Positions 35,491 through 48,974 of a stretch of 64,000 nt of DNA are shown here, piece by piece. The stretch comes from Trematomus loennbergii (taxonomy: Eukaryota; Chordata; Actinopteri; Perciformes; Nototheniidae), in contig JAAOOA010000127.1 of the NCBI GenBank assembly GCA_012861695.1, positions 23,808,767-23,872,766 on the forward strand, written 5' to 3'. The notes under the pieces were generated by a model that worked only from the letters and a program-made list of their open reading frames with translations, did no database searches and had not been told where the DNA came from. Position 1 is the stretch's first letter. Each line of letters opens with the position of its first letter. The translations under genes were made by a program, and so were the position numbers.

Positions 35491-38233
35491 TGGGGTTTGT
35501 TCACATTTTGTACAGCTGATTTAGACATTAGAGAACAGAAGAAAAAAAAGAAAGGAACTGATCCCTCACACTCAAACACACTTACTGTGTGAATTGGCTA
35601 ACGTGAAACACATAAAGCGACATTACTTAAAACCTTGTGTCCAGTGACTGTCCCATGTGTTGTCTATGGTCAGAGGGAGGGTCAGGGACAGCTGGAGCTT
35701 CACCTGTCACTGGATCACATTTGTTTATATGACACAACAGTGGTGATACCCAACTCCAGCATTTAAACACTGCGTTGGGGGAACACAATAACAAACCCCT
35801 TACCAATAAAATAACCTCAGTTAAGGAACCTCATATAAACAACAGCTAGCTACACAAGTGAAGCATATTTTTGTATTAAATTCAACAACAAAAATTGTCA
35901 GCTCTAATGGCTCAATGCGATTTTTTGGCATTTTCATCTTTAAAACGTGCCTGGTAGAAGCTCCAAGAATTGCTTCACCATTGTACAGTAAGTGTACAAA
36001 ATGATCTAGTGTGTGCAAAAGGAAAAGTCTCACAAATGAAGCATACAGTACAGTAGAGTATGTCCAACACAGTTAAAAAGTGTGTTAGCAAAGAGGAGAA
36101 GTGATGACAAGACAATCAACAACAATGACTGTTAAGCTCATAAAAGGATTTTTGCATAACTGACAGTAGGACCTTCAGCCTTAGAAATAACCTGTGACCA
36201 CTTACTGAAAACTAAATTGTACATTTTTCTCTTATTTTGTCCACTCTCTGCTGCTTTTTATGTTCTCATATGTAATCAAACCATCTATTTCACCCACAGC
36301 CAGACTTGGAAACACATACAAGGAAAAGTACTCTTTCAACACACAAGCAGACGTCTATACACATGCACTTTCACAATCTCCCTTATCGCCCACATCCACA
36401 TCCACACAGTCAGCGGCGATAACTGTTTAATTAATGTGTGATTGCAACACGCCGGCCTAATAATGTTTTTCCTGTCTTTCCCCTGGGCTACTCCTTTCAG
36501 AAAAACACTGCGGGAGGAATTTCTGATCCATTTTAAGCTCCAACGAGAATGTTGATAAGTCTGTAGATTACTGCCCAACATGTTTATGATAGCCTATTAT
36601 TCCCTAAGCTTTATCCGGGCCCCGCGCGTGCTTCGTCTACTTAGCACAACTATTTAGGTCATGGTACAATCTCAGAGGAAAGCACTGTGGATGTGGAAAT
36701 ATAAGGAAACCTAAGCAATAAGTGTCAAAATTAAGCAAATTGATGCTGTTTTACGTAGTTTTGACCAAGTTATGGCAAAGTAATGGACAGGTCTTTCAAT
36801 CAACCAGTGTACTTGGACATGACCTCACATTATCTTAAAGGGGTCCTATAATGCTTTTTGGGAGATCTCTAACAGTTGACAAATCACAACAGAGCCGGCC
36901 AGCTAACCAATCAGAGCAGACTGGGCTCTGGTTTCAGACAGAGGGTGAAAAGAGCTGCTGCAGCACAGGCAGTATGAGAAAAATAAAGAGCTTTTTTGAA
37001 CATTAAAGCATGTAAACATGTCACAGCAGAGGCACAACATATGAACCTGAAAAGGAGCATAAATGGGCCCCTATATCACTTTTGTCATACATTTTGACAT
37101 TGCTCAGTTATTTATAAATGATGATAATTGCCAAGCTGCGATGTGGTTACTTTCTTTTCTGTGACACACGGATATTTCAGATTTATGCATGCTATCATGA
37201 CTCATATTTCAACAACAATAATAGCTGCTAAATGTCGCGCTCTGCTGTAAAAATGTCCAGGCCATCAGGCACACACACTAAATGATGGGGAGAGAGAGGG
37301 GCCGCAGCCTTGAGCCTATGAAAATGCCATTGATGTTAACTATCTGAATGTGTCCTGCCAGAAATACCGCAGTTGGGCCGGAGTTGTTCGCTATCAGCGT
37401 GTAGTAGAGACAGGAGTCTGAATCTGTCTGTCCTGCCCGGTGCGTGAGATCTTATGGCTCTTTGATGTGCTCTGGTGTTTAGGCTTTGATTTACGAAGCG
37501 CCATCTTTATCATTTTCCCTGCTTTCTTGAAGCCATTGGAGCCATCAAAAGATATTGGTTAGTGTGTGTGTGTCGGGGCGGGCTTGTGTGTGTGTGCTTG
37601 CTTTTCTAAGTACTTTGAGGAGGGGGGATAAGTAGAAAGGTAAACTGAAGGGCAAGGCTGTGAAGATGTAAATCTCTTTGAAGTTACAAAAGTGTGTGTT
37701 TTTCGTGGTTTTCAGTGTGTACGTGACTGTGTTTTGGTGTCCCGATTAGATGTCCTCTCTGTGTTTCAATGTCACCAGGCAGTCTGTCTTCTGTTTACCT
37801 CCATAACTAAGGTGGAGCCATCCATCTGTATTCACATCATGGTTAGGCCGGCTGCGCCCTGTCAGAGATGTCTCCGCTCAATGACACACCTGTGTTTACA
37901 GTAGGCAATGCATGTAAACAAGAGCGGCCTGTGAGTGTGTGAGTGAGTGTCTATCTGCCTACTGAATGGATCATATGGCTCAACAGCTTTTGTAATGAGT
38001 GGCTTTAGCAGGTAGACGGCGACTGGCAGACTACCATGTCATTATACCCTGCACTGCTCTGTCATTGGGACTGCAACTATATTGAAGAGGCAAATAGAGA
38101 CGAAGCACAGACTCCCTGACCTCGTTTGTTTGTTTCATAACGCAGGTCTACACTGTATTTACGTTGAGCGAGTTCTCGTGGAGGCACACAGCTGACCTAA
38201 CCTGTTTGCCTTGTGTCATTTTGTTAAATCCAG
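35491..38233. other. Non-coding upstream of the isolated exon
   Basis: Holds the degraded MITE at 36.8 kb. Otherwise no repeat with clear ends and no exon recognised; presumably intron of the gene owning the 38.2-kb exon. Confidence 0.45.
36835..37073. mobile_element. Degraded TTAA-type MITE related to the 15-kb copy
   Basis: The left end TTAAAGGGGTCCTATAATGC resembles the 15-kb element's end. The right end, read in reverse, is TAGGGGCCCATTTATGC, a decayed inverted copy. About 240 bp; the right-hand TTAA is lost. Confidence 0.6.
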
Positions 38234-38396
38234 GTCCACAACATGGAGCAGAAAATGGACTCAGTCCTGCGGATCTTGATGCAGCAGTTTCCGCCCCGGC
38301 CGGAGCTGAAGTCCACGCCCTCCATCCGCAGGGTGACCATCCAGAACCGCAAGGGTACGGCGACGACCTCTGATGTCGCAGTGAAGGTACACTGGG
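38234..38396 (+). CDS. Isolated coding exon of an unidentified gene
   Basis: After an acceptor (TTAAATCCAG|GTCC) the frame reads VHNMEQKMDSVLRILMQQ, then FPPRPELKSTPSIRRVTIQ, then NRKG, with strong G/C preference at third positions unlike the flanks. The first 18 residues have a heptad-like pattern of hydrophobics (Met, Val, Leu, Ile), compatible with a short coiled coil; the rest is Pro-rich then basic. Two donors are possible: CAAGG|GTACGG ending at 38354, or GTGAAG|GTACAC ending at 38396. Both leave one base over (phase 1). No partner exon was recognised in the window, so the host gene must have very large introns. I do not recognise the family. A chance open frame is possible, but codon use and splice sites argue against it. 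Confidence 0.55.
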
Positions 38397-40631
38397 AATG
38401 ATGGCGTCGTCAACAAAGGAGGATTAAAGGACAAGGAGTTACATAAATAGCCTAGGCCCCTACATGTGGGGCCAACCTGCACATAATAAGGGTACTCAGT
38501 CTTCCAACAAACTTTCTCTTCCATTTGCAATCGCACAGTTTCTCATTGACTATCTACTGAGAATAGAACAAACTTGAATTGTCCTCTTGGACATGAGGGC
38601 AGGAGCAACACAGAGATTGGGATGCATAAAGAAGTCTAACTAACTTCTCTTCTTGTTATTGTTGGCCCTGTTTGGTTCCTGTTTGGTTGTCTAAATGTAG
38701 CTTTCTCTTATTTCCCCATACAGGCCCTTAGTCTTCCCTTGCTGCACACAGTGACTCAAGCAGCGACATGCTATATGAATTTATTATCCTACCTTAGCTC
38801 ATAATCACACTACTCCGATAATGTTAATTTATGTGTGGTCTGTCACTGAGCTGCATTCCTCTGCTCCAAATGTTATTCCAAAGCTAACTAACCCACTAAT
38901 GAAGTCATAATGAAATCAAAGCACTCAAGTTCCCTAAAGACACAGAGAAAAACTGAGAGTCCGGCCATGGCAGAGGCATTCCTCAAATCCTTCTGATTAT
39001 CTTGGCACCATCCACCCGCAGTACACAACAGGGCTATTTCCATAGCCACATATCCATCTAGCCTAACTGTACTTAGGCTGCGGCGTGTGTTTGTTAGTAG
39101 TGATCGAATAACACGAGGAGGGAAGGTCAGATTATCTGTTGATTTTGCCCTGCGTTAGGAAGCGGAAGGCTGGAATAAAAGAAATGGAAGTAGAGAAATG
39201 TCTGTGTATGAGTTGGGCGGCTAACACGGTGCTGATTTGCAGCTGCATCGAAGCTAATGAAAATAGCCAAACCTCTGTTAAAGGGCCTGGTGCTGCGTTA
39301 CAGTCCGGAGTGAAGGCATGGTCTCTCATTTCACTAAGATTTCATGAGCATATCGATCTCAATCTAAGACTCACTCCACCCTGCTTAATATCCTCCATTA
39401 CCCTCTTCAGGGGGGCACTCACTGCTGTGCGCAATTTGAAATAAATTTGCCCCATTAAAGCTCTGATTATTTTTTCTCTGCAGAGCTAATTAAGTGCTGA
39501 ATTCCTGGTAAGGGGAGATTACTCACTGGCAGCTTCTAATGAAAAGAAACACTGGAAAATGTGCAGAATTTAAACAGTAAGCTTTGAGTAGCAGATGCAC
39601 TAATTCTGTGTGAAAGGTTTGGAAATATCAAGCTACCACTACACGACAATGCTCTCACTCTGTCCCCATACTTATCTGACAGAATGCCGAGGCATGTAGG
39701 AAGTAGAAAATAGAAAATAACTCAACTATGTAGCTACTGGATGAAAGGCCTCCTACAATTATAGCATACACATTCCTGAGAGGAAACACAAAATGAGGGT
39801 GAACAAGGGAAGGCAAAAGTGAAGAAGCCTTCTCTCTGCACTAGTATTTACTATTTTCATATTATTGCGTTTGTTTAAAATGTTATTATTTATTATTTAT
39901 CTTACATTAAATACAATGTTTATATTTTAAAGGTAAAGGTACTCATTTTGTGAAAAACCTTGATGCATATCCGCCTGTCCATTCTCCTGTACAGTTTTTT
40001 TAAAAGTTGTAAATAGAAACATTGCCTTATTGTACTGTTTTAGTATCATGTGGAAAGATCAACCTGGAACATGTCTACTTTTTGAAGCAATGAGAAAAAC
40101 AGAGTGCGGCTCCTGTTGTAAGAGATGGATGGAAATGATTGTAAATGATATTCATGCACACCCTCTGCACTGTAGCCCTGCTGTAAATAATAAAACTCCA
40201 TTTCATTATGCTCTGGCCTGCTCTCTTGGCTTGGGAGGAATTTGATTACCAGTTAATCTATTCCATAATTTGCTTTGGTTGGGGGGGAAACCTGTGTTAT
40301 AGTTTTCTTGGGCCATTTCTGTACAAATCTCAAGCCGAGCAAGGTCAAGGTAAACCAAGGGCCGGAGTTTCCATCCAAATCAAATCTCCTCAACTCCTCA
40401 TTTCACTTAACTCCTTTCACACTGCAATCATCACGGAAGGGGAAAGAGAAGAAAAAACAACACGTTCTCCGCACCTACTTTGAACTTCAATATTCCATAA
40501 CCCATTGAGCGAGGCATGCACAGGAAAAAAGAGAAGAGGTCTCGTATTACCACTCAATTATATTTGCCTTCAAAGGCCAAAAAAAACTGCGGATGTCCCA
40601 AGATCAGCATGGTCCAGAGCTGAGAGAGAGA

Positions 40632-40683
40632 GAGAAGGAGGGAGGGTCAGCCCCAGTGAGAAGGAGGGAGGGTCAGCCCCAGT
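40632..40683. repeat. Perfect 26-bp tandem duplication
   Basis: Two identical adjacent copies (40632-40657, 40658-40683), each a purine-rich GAGAAGGAGGGAGGG followed by TCAGCCCCAGT. Lies in a purine-rich stretch of about 300 bp. Confidence 0.9.
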
Positions 40684-43600
40684 GGTGGGTGACAGGCAGG
40701 GGAGAAAAAGAGTGAGAAGGAGGGGAGGCAAGAGGCGGACGGCAGGAGCATGAGTGAGCTGGAGGAAAGAGAAAAAAGGAGAGCAAAGACATTTTCAATT
40801 AGCCAGAGAGACCACAGGGGCCGGAGGGCCGCAGTGCTCCGCTGCCTTTTGTCCTCCTCTGGTTTCTATCACTGCTCTGGGATTCTGGCAGGAGAGCCAG
40901 AGGGAGAGAGGGAAGAAAGAGAGACCCCATGGCTACCTCCGTCTGCAGAGCCCACTCTGTGTCACCCCGTGCTCCTCTTTCATCTCAAGAGCAGACAGAG
41001 AAGACAGAGACTCTCACTTCAAAAGACAGTTTGATCTCAGAAGTACACAGGAGCACAACCGATCTGAGGAAGCAGTTAAAAAGAGAATATAAGGGACACA
41101 CTGTCACAGACACTGGACAGTGAGATCTGGCAGTCCTTCTGCGGAGGAGGGACTCATGCTAGGTCATGAAACGCTAGACTCTGAGCTTTGCCCATCGTCC
41201 ATGTCGTCTTTCATCCTGCCACCTGAGCCACGCTCAGAATAGAACAAAACTGAATTATGCTGCTGGAAGTAGTAGATGATAGAAATCACACAAAACAGAC
41301 TAATATTATGACATCTTAAAAATAATACAAAGAAAATATTCAGCTGACAAAATGCTAAACTCTTATTAATGCAATGGGACCCACCATTTGCCTGTAAAAT
41401 CTTCAAACGTCCTGAATGTGATGTTTAAAAAATGTGTTATCATTATTGTTTTCGGATTAAGCATGCAACTGTGTTCAGTGAAAAAACACTAACATGCCGA
41501 CACTAAAGAGCACACACAATGAAAAACTAGCTGCTGAACATAATAAGGCATCTGATAGCTAAAGAGCTCAAGAGTTGGTGGACAGCAAAACAAAGCTAAA
41601 AGAATGCTTATGTTGCTCAGTGTATATTCAAAGGGCCATATTTTCATCAATCCAGTCATGCGACACCAATTTAATCTTCAAACACAAATCCTAATATTCA
41701 CATCACAATAGTTGATTGAAAAATACATGAATTGGCGATTTACTTTCCGAATGTTCTTAAAACTGCACTTTATTGATAGAACATAACAGGTCTTCACTTA
41801 ATAATTATTATAAAAGAAAGTATGTTTTGTTGCAAGTGGATATCGCATCTTGAAAGTAAAAAAGACATCAGAAGAAGACGTATTGGAGGACAATTCATGT
41901 CACCCCCACAAAAAGAAGAAAACAGGCTCAGCTGTGAGGCGAGGCCTGCCCACCATGGGGGTGTTTGGAGGCCACCTGTCCAGGGAGGCCCAGGCATGTA
42001 GAGGCCCAGCAGTGCTATATGAAAGCAGATATGAGTCAACAGGTGTGTGTGCATGTGTGTGTGTACCACATCAACCAAGATTTGACAAACATTGTCAGCA
42101 GCAGCTGATGCCAGCCACTCTGTCAGGAGGTGTCCCTAAATAGCTGAGGCCAGCAGTTGTCTGAAGGACAGTTGCTTCAAGCTCCCTGCCCTACCCTGCT
42201 GCTCTTTATCACAGAATATTTGACATTCCCATTTTTGGCCTTTAAGCTTTAAAAAGACTGTTACAGTTTCTTCTGATTGGCTTGTTCTGGCTCGAAAACC
42301 ATCATAAAACACCCAATAAACACACACCTGTGATCCCACAAGCAGTAATGTGCAAACAAAAGAAAATCGCAGCTTAGAGGAACTGAACGGAAGTTTCAGT
42401 TTGTGTTATGGAGTCATTGGCTGAAGTAAAGAAGTTATATTAAAAAATGTATTTAAGTCATTTGTATGATTATGGTGTTTAAGCAGTTTGGTATGAAAGC
42501 AGGTCTACCAAGGTCAAGATTGAGTAACAAGAGACACAGATATTCATGTTGCACCTCTTGGATGTTAAAATCACTGTTAAGCCCTCTCATTACTTAAGTA
42601 TTAACTTGATTTCCGTGGTTAAGGGAAATGTAGAAGTGGTTCCTCTCCTTAGGAGCTATGTTTTCAGTCTCCTTATCCCAAACAGTTTTTCTATGCAGCC
42701 TTTCACGATGGCAACAGATACAGTATGCCCTTTGACCCCTACTCTGTTCGGCCTGATCAGGGAGACATCACCCCGTGGGATAATAAATCAACCAGAGGCC
42801 AGGAGGTCAGATTGACCCCTTGTGACCTTTGGCCTTACCAGATCTCCCCTCAGCCATATGTCTGTGGATCTGCGCTATGATGTGACCGGAGGAAAGCTCA
42901 GCATCCAAGAGCAACAGCCCAAAAACCAGCACTGATCATCAGATCCAAACACCCGTCAGAGCTGCTCAGCTTCACATCCTGGGTCCAGCCAGCCATAGGA
43001 ACCCAGCCCAGAGCTGGCTATGCTAAGTGAGACTGCTGCTAATGTGTTGTTACTGCTGCAGATTTGAGCAGAGGTCCGGGCACGCTTTAAGAGGGGGGTA
43101 CGAGGTGTAGTACAAGCTGGGGGCTTCCTATATAGGTCATATTATTGGGGACTTTTCCCCCAGACAGGGAGAGAATTCCTGGCTTAAAACTGGAAGGACT
43201 TCAGTGGTGCACTGGGGTTTGGCCCGCCGAGGCAGAATGTTAGGCATGGTGGACAGCTGCACCGCGGAGCTACTGTAACATAGAGAGGGGGGGGGCGTAA
43301 CTTCAAAACAACACAGAAGTGATATACTGTAAAAGCTTTGAATGTCAGTCTGGTGTTATGTTTAGATTTTTGAACGTATTTTTTTTATCAGAAAAGGGAA
43401 GTGAGCCTAAGAATTACTTGAAAAACTTGCCGTGAAATTCTGAGCAATATGGTTTCACAATTACACACTTCTTATTACGTATGCAGTTTCTTGGAAGTGA
43501 AGGGAGTTTCATGGGTGATGAGGAGATACGGTGGATACATATTTCTATCAAAATCCTGATCATCCTCGGTCAATTCTGTTAGTTACAGTTGATATTTTGA

Positions 43601-44498
43601 ACTGAACAAGAAAAGTAATTTTTTCCATATTTGTATACCTTCCTACTCTGTTATATTTTCACTGAAAGTCATCCCAAAATCAGCAACAGCAGAGAGTGAA
43701 AATTGAAAACAGCATGAAAAATTGAATATTGGAAAGCCGATAGACCACATCCATGGCTGTGCAGAAGAGGTAGGTTTCATATGGTGAAGAGTCTGCTTTT
43801 CTCATCAAGTCCTGCATTGGAGAACATGTTCACTCATTCTTATGGCAAGAATCTTTTCAACACCTGAACCAAAGACCCTGCAGCCCAGAGGCCCCACGAG
43901 CCTCCTGATGAGGGCAGCAGAAGGACCAAAAAAAAGAGAGAAAACGGGGTATATTCGTATGAAATGTGGACCACTTTACTGCTCATGAAAAGTGGAAAGT
44001 TGATGCATTTCTGGTACCGATCCAAAACAACGCTGAAGACAATTTTCCATCCTGTGTCATTTTGACCAACAGTGTTCTCTTGTCATTGGTTTAGACATTA
44101 TGGTAGGCCGGCTCGGATGATGGATGTAATTTAATGTATACTGTGGTCAGTGTTGTAAGATGTATTTTTGACTGACTGGAATTGATGCCACATAAACTTC
44201 TGCAAATGTTAGAAAAAGTTGCATCATAGGGAAATATTTTGCGTCATGTCAAATTCACATCACATCCTCACATACCCATCCTGTCATCATTTATGTAGAA
44301 AAGCTCTTCTGCTCATTTAGACACAATCACTCTACATTATGCATAATGTTACACCACACAAATGACTGTTGTACACATTACAAGAGAGGAGACACATTTG
44401 TTTTTTTATGGGTTAAAATGAATATGTGAGGGTTTGCAGTTGTAAGTCTATAGATGGCTTGAACACAATACTCAAATACACAATCAACTGTATCACAG

Positions 44499-44524
44499 TT
44501 CACACACACACACACACACACTCA
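44499..44524. repeat. Short (CA)n microsatellite
   Basis: About 11 CA units. Confidence 0.9.
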
Positions 44525-45611
44525 CATAAAACCCCTCATTCATCCAGGAGAATGTTTCCACTGTTCCTCCTGTTGTATGTTGGAGCCTCCGCCATAACAG
44601 ATCAAATTAGTGAAGGGTTTTTTTTGGTCTGTTTTTTTCCTCCATTAGTAATATTTGTATTAAGTATGTCATTTATTATTCAAAAACAAGCAATTAGAAT
44701 AACTATGTGGAAATGAAATGTTTTTTTTGAGCGTTTTCTGATATCTTATAGCAAAACGCTTAGTTTGTTAAACGAAAAGTCGTCTTATTGACATCAAATC
44801 CATTTTCTTAGACACTTTGCACAAGAAAAAACACATTTCAAAGAAAAAGAAAAAAAATGCAATTCTAAACCAGTTTTTGAAGTTTCAAGATGCGGTACAG
44901 ATACAAATAAAGTAGGCTACTCTGTGACCTTATACAACTATGAATGTATTTTGATGTGATCAGAGAACAGACATAGTTCGTCAGTAGAGATTTATTTGTC
45001 AATGATCTACAGTGCGAGTCCCTTGTGTCAGCTAAAGATGATTAATCATTTAATTCATGATGCCGTGTAAAAGGATATCACAGTGAGATTGACAATCAAA
45101 GAGGCCTTGCCAAGAACAGAAAAGGTCTCTGTCTATATATCTGCCGTGCACAGATGTTTCAGCTGGAAGCTCGGCCCCTTTTTCTCGGCCAAATGCATCC
45201 TTGAGCATTCCTGACGGGATTACTGGGCCAGGTACCGTCCACTGGACAGGGAGATAAAGAAAGAGTGAGTCAGAGTGAGTGTGCAGCGCTGTTGTTTGCA
45301 CGTCTCGCGCTGCGTGCTTGAGCAGATTTGCCTTGAAAAGATAAAGGCTCTTTGATAGGCTGCAGGTGCGTTGCTTTAATGAGCATGACCCCCCCCCCCT
45401 CCCCCTCCTTTCTTCCCTCCACCACATCTGCACATCTGTCATTCGATGCTCTGCAGAATCTCCCTAACCTCTCCTCCCCCCCCCCCTCCTCCCTGCCTGT
45501 CACTCACCCCCAGACTGTCTCACACGCTTCGCACATCACACATTTGAGGAACTAACACGACGTCAGAGATTTGCTATTCAATGAAATAGTATTCCTGTAC
45601 TGATACAGCTT

Positions 45612-45790
45612 TTCAGAATCAGAATTCCTTTAATAGTCCCACAGCGGGGACATTTACAGTTAAAGCAAAAGTGGCACAGCAAGGCATGCAATAATAAAAT
45701 GAAAAGCACACATTGGTGATGAAATTAAAATAAAGACAAATAAGTACCTAATCATGGCTAAGAAATGTGTAGCAGCGATTTAAGTAAAAC
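45612..45790 (-). mobile_element. LINE/SINE 3' tail fragment (reverse orientation)
   Basis: The minus strand reads CCCCGCTGTGGGACTATTAAAGGAATTCTGATTCTG: a short conserved tail then a tandem-like terminus. Non-coding relic. Confidence 0.45.
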
Positions 45791-46875
45791 GTAGTGACAT
45801 AAATAGCATATGAAAGTATTGCAACTTAAAAAAAGTTTGGGGACATTTATAACAAATATGTTTTTATAAAAAAAAAACACTCAGAAAACAGAAATACAGT
45901 TATTGAGATTCAATATGCCCTGCTCACAGGCTTTTAGGGGCACGTTTGTGAATGCAAAACAGAGAAAAAGACAGAGTGAGAGGGATGTAAGGTGTTTGTT
46001 TGTGGGCACTTGCTTTGGCCTCACAGAGCCTGAGGTGCCAAGGGAATAACTGGATGACGTAGGTTGTGGCCTGGGCAGGAAACATGGGGAGGAACTTGTG
46101 ACTTTATATTAAGTGCCGGGGCGGTTAACAGGAAAAGATAACCTGTTTCTGTTGATATAGCAAGGAAGTGTGAATACTTGGCACATGCAAGATGTGGCAG
46201 AGAGGAACACGCCGCGATGCTTTCCACCTCTCTGATTGACTGGCTTACTGGTATTTCCTCGAGTTCAATGTGGTTTTGTTTGGGTGGCTTGTGGGACTGT
46301 TGCAGGAATGCTTTCAGGGACATTCCTGCTGGAACTGAAAAGGTGTTTCTTATGCAAGCAGAGATACTGTTGCATCATTGTGGCCACACAGGGAAGTCGT
46401 ATCTCTGCCCTTCTGAATAACTGACCTTGTTATCTGTGGTCATTTTTGCAATGCTCACAAATAACAGTTTAGTTTCGGCAGACATAGTCTCCGAGGAGTT
46501 GTTCCGCAAAGACTCAGTGCTGATGAGCCTTTTAGAGAGAAATTACATGGCATGATGAGACATTATCTGGCAAGAGGTTGTATGCAGGACAGAGAGATAT
46601 GATTAAGTGGTGCTGTTGACAAGACTGCCAAAGCCTAACATTTCTAGAAGCCATACCCTTTTTCTAAATGTGTATTTCACAAAGAAAATGTGTCAGGCTT
46701 AAAAAATCAACAGAACATTTTGTCACTGTGTGTGTGGTGAGATATGATGTCCCATTGTATGAAGAAATACAAAATAAGAAATCCCCATGTTTCAAACAAT
46801 TCCACATAATAAAAAAAGGTTGTTTACACACCTCTCATTACTGTAAAGTTTGCCCTCTGCAATGCTCTAACTAAA

Positions 46876-46876
<1 letters not shown>

Positions 46877-46916
<40 letters not shown>

Positions 46917-46923
46917 ACACACA

Positions 46924-46977
<54 letters not shown>
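46877..46977. repeat. (CA)n microsatellite with CCA slips
   Basis: About 100 bp of CA with two extra-C slips near 46915 and 46930. Confidence 0.95.
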
Positions 46978-46979
<2 letters not shown>

Positions 46980-47353
46980 CACACTCACACCACTCAGCAA
47001 CTGCATTTTTGGAGGGAAGCTTTACACTTGTCTATCAAGCGCTTTATTTCCATTAATTTAGTTTATACTGTCATTGTGTCTCATTTGATAACAAAATGTT
47101 TAACCATGGGCAGCCAACATTTTCACACTCACCACAACAATATGCTTCAATTTAGTTTTTATGTTTTCAAAAATACCTTATCAATTTAAAATATAATAAT
47201 ATGAATTGTTATAAAAACATTAAAAATACTACATTAAAAAGCAAAGATACAAGAACCTGTTATTACAAAAAATATGCATTGGGAGCTCCTTATTGTTATT
47301 CAAAATATTCAAAACAGTTAACAATGGTGTATTTTGAGGACTGATGATTGGCT

Positions 47354-47558
<205 letters not shown>

Positions 47559-47591
47559 CAGCCAATCAATCAGTTATTCCAACAGCCACCA

Positions 47592-47646
47592 AGTCAGTCA
47601 GTCAGTTAGTCAGTCAGTCAGTCAGTCAGTCAGACAGTCAGTCAGC
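47592..47646. repeat. (CAGT)n tetranucleotide array
   Basis: About 13 units of AGTC/CAGT with three single-base variants. Confidence 0.95.
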
Positions 47647-48974
47647 CTCTGTTTGGGCAGGGTGGAGGCTCCTAGACGAGCCCTTTGTCTGGGCAGAGGA
47701 GCCCCAGACACAACAGTGGCCGGCACTGGCCCCTCACAATGGCCTTCCACACAAAAGCCCACACACTGGGACAATGGGCTGGGCTCAGAGTGGGGGTGGA
47801 TGGCTGAGCTGAGGTTACCCACCTGCACACTTCAGGACCGGACCCCCCCCCCCCCCACACACACACACTGCTGCAGTTGTCTTCCTGTGTCTGTGGCGGG
47901 AGGAGGAAGCATGGAGATGCCGTGCAGTGAGAGCAATAATTTAGGTTTCTACAGCAGAAGATGTGCCATGACAGAGAGTCAGACACATGTGTGGTAAAGT
48001 TACCTCGGGTCAAAGAGCGTCTCGCCACGGATTAGGGCTCTGCTGCTGCCACACATCACTCACAATGACAATATGTTTTTTGTAAAATAAAACAATATTA
48101 GAAGTTTCATTACAATAAACATTGAGTTGTTTTGAAGCATTTAAGTTTTACGGTACCATTTAATATTTAATTTTTATCCAAAACAGGATCCCATCACTAA
48201 ATACCTGGGAAAAAATATAATCAATAATTATCGAACATTTAAAATATAAAATTAGATAATATTGTGAGATTTAAATCATGAATTCCTTTTTTTTTTAAAT
48301 AGGATTTCAAAAAAATACACTTCCAAAGTTGAATTCAGTGTCAACACTACTCATAGCACATTTAGCAAAGATGTGTATTTTTCCAATAAAATATAAATAA
48401 TGTCACAACCTTATTAAAAGCAGAAATTATGTAAGATTTAGATGAACTTGTACTATAGTTTAAAACAAACCAAAGAGAATCATAAGTGAAAACACACTGT
48501 TCTCTCACACACTCACTTCTGTAGACACACACACAAATACCAAAACACACACACACACTGACAGAAATACTGAAGCTACTAAAAAATAAAATAAAATAGT
48601 TGCCGTATTTCCCCCAACTGTTTAGGATCGTATTCTGAGCTAAACGCACTAACATTCTTTTTTTCCATGAAAGCCATTCCCATGATAAGTTACTGAATGT
48701 GACTGGCTGCAACAAGTGGTCTGCTTTCCACACTCTCCTTTTCATTGGATGACCAAAGTGTCAATCATCAGTCAGCACAAAAACGCTTGTGGATTCATAT
48801 TAGGGAGTGTCATTACATTCATCAGGATGCCTGCAAGAACTTTCAAAAGGTTGTTTTAAATGTTCTGCAGTTATTTTATTAGGTTTAGCTTGGGGAATAA
48901 GAAGGTTTAATAGATAAAACCAAACAGTGTGTGTACGCATTCCAGGGTGTATTTACACCAAGTGTAAAAAGCAA
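47647..48974. other. Intergenic 3' of cdkn1b
   Basis: GC-rich to about 48050 (poly-C at 47843-47856), then strongly AT-rich. No exon recognised. Confidence 0.5.

Larger units (their letters stand above)
38400..46876. other. Non-coding downstream of the isolated exon
   Basis: Either intron of the plus-strand gene or intergenic. Includes the 26-bp duplication, a candidate regulatory block at about 39420-39560 (CTAATTAAG core) and poly-C runs at 45389-45399 and 45476-45486. No further exon could be supported. Confidence 0.45.

Noticed and set aside
42699..42877. Open frame after a fair acceptor (FHDGNRYSMPFDPYSVRPDQ...)
   Set aside because: It looks somewhat protein-like, but there is no good donor, no partner exon and no family I recognise; kept out of the annotation.
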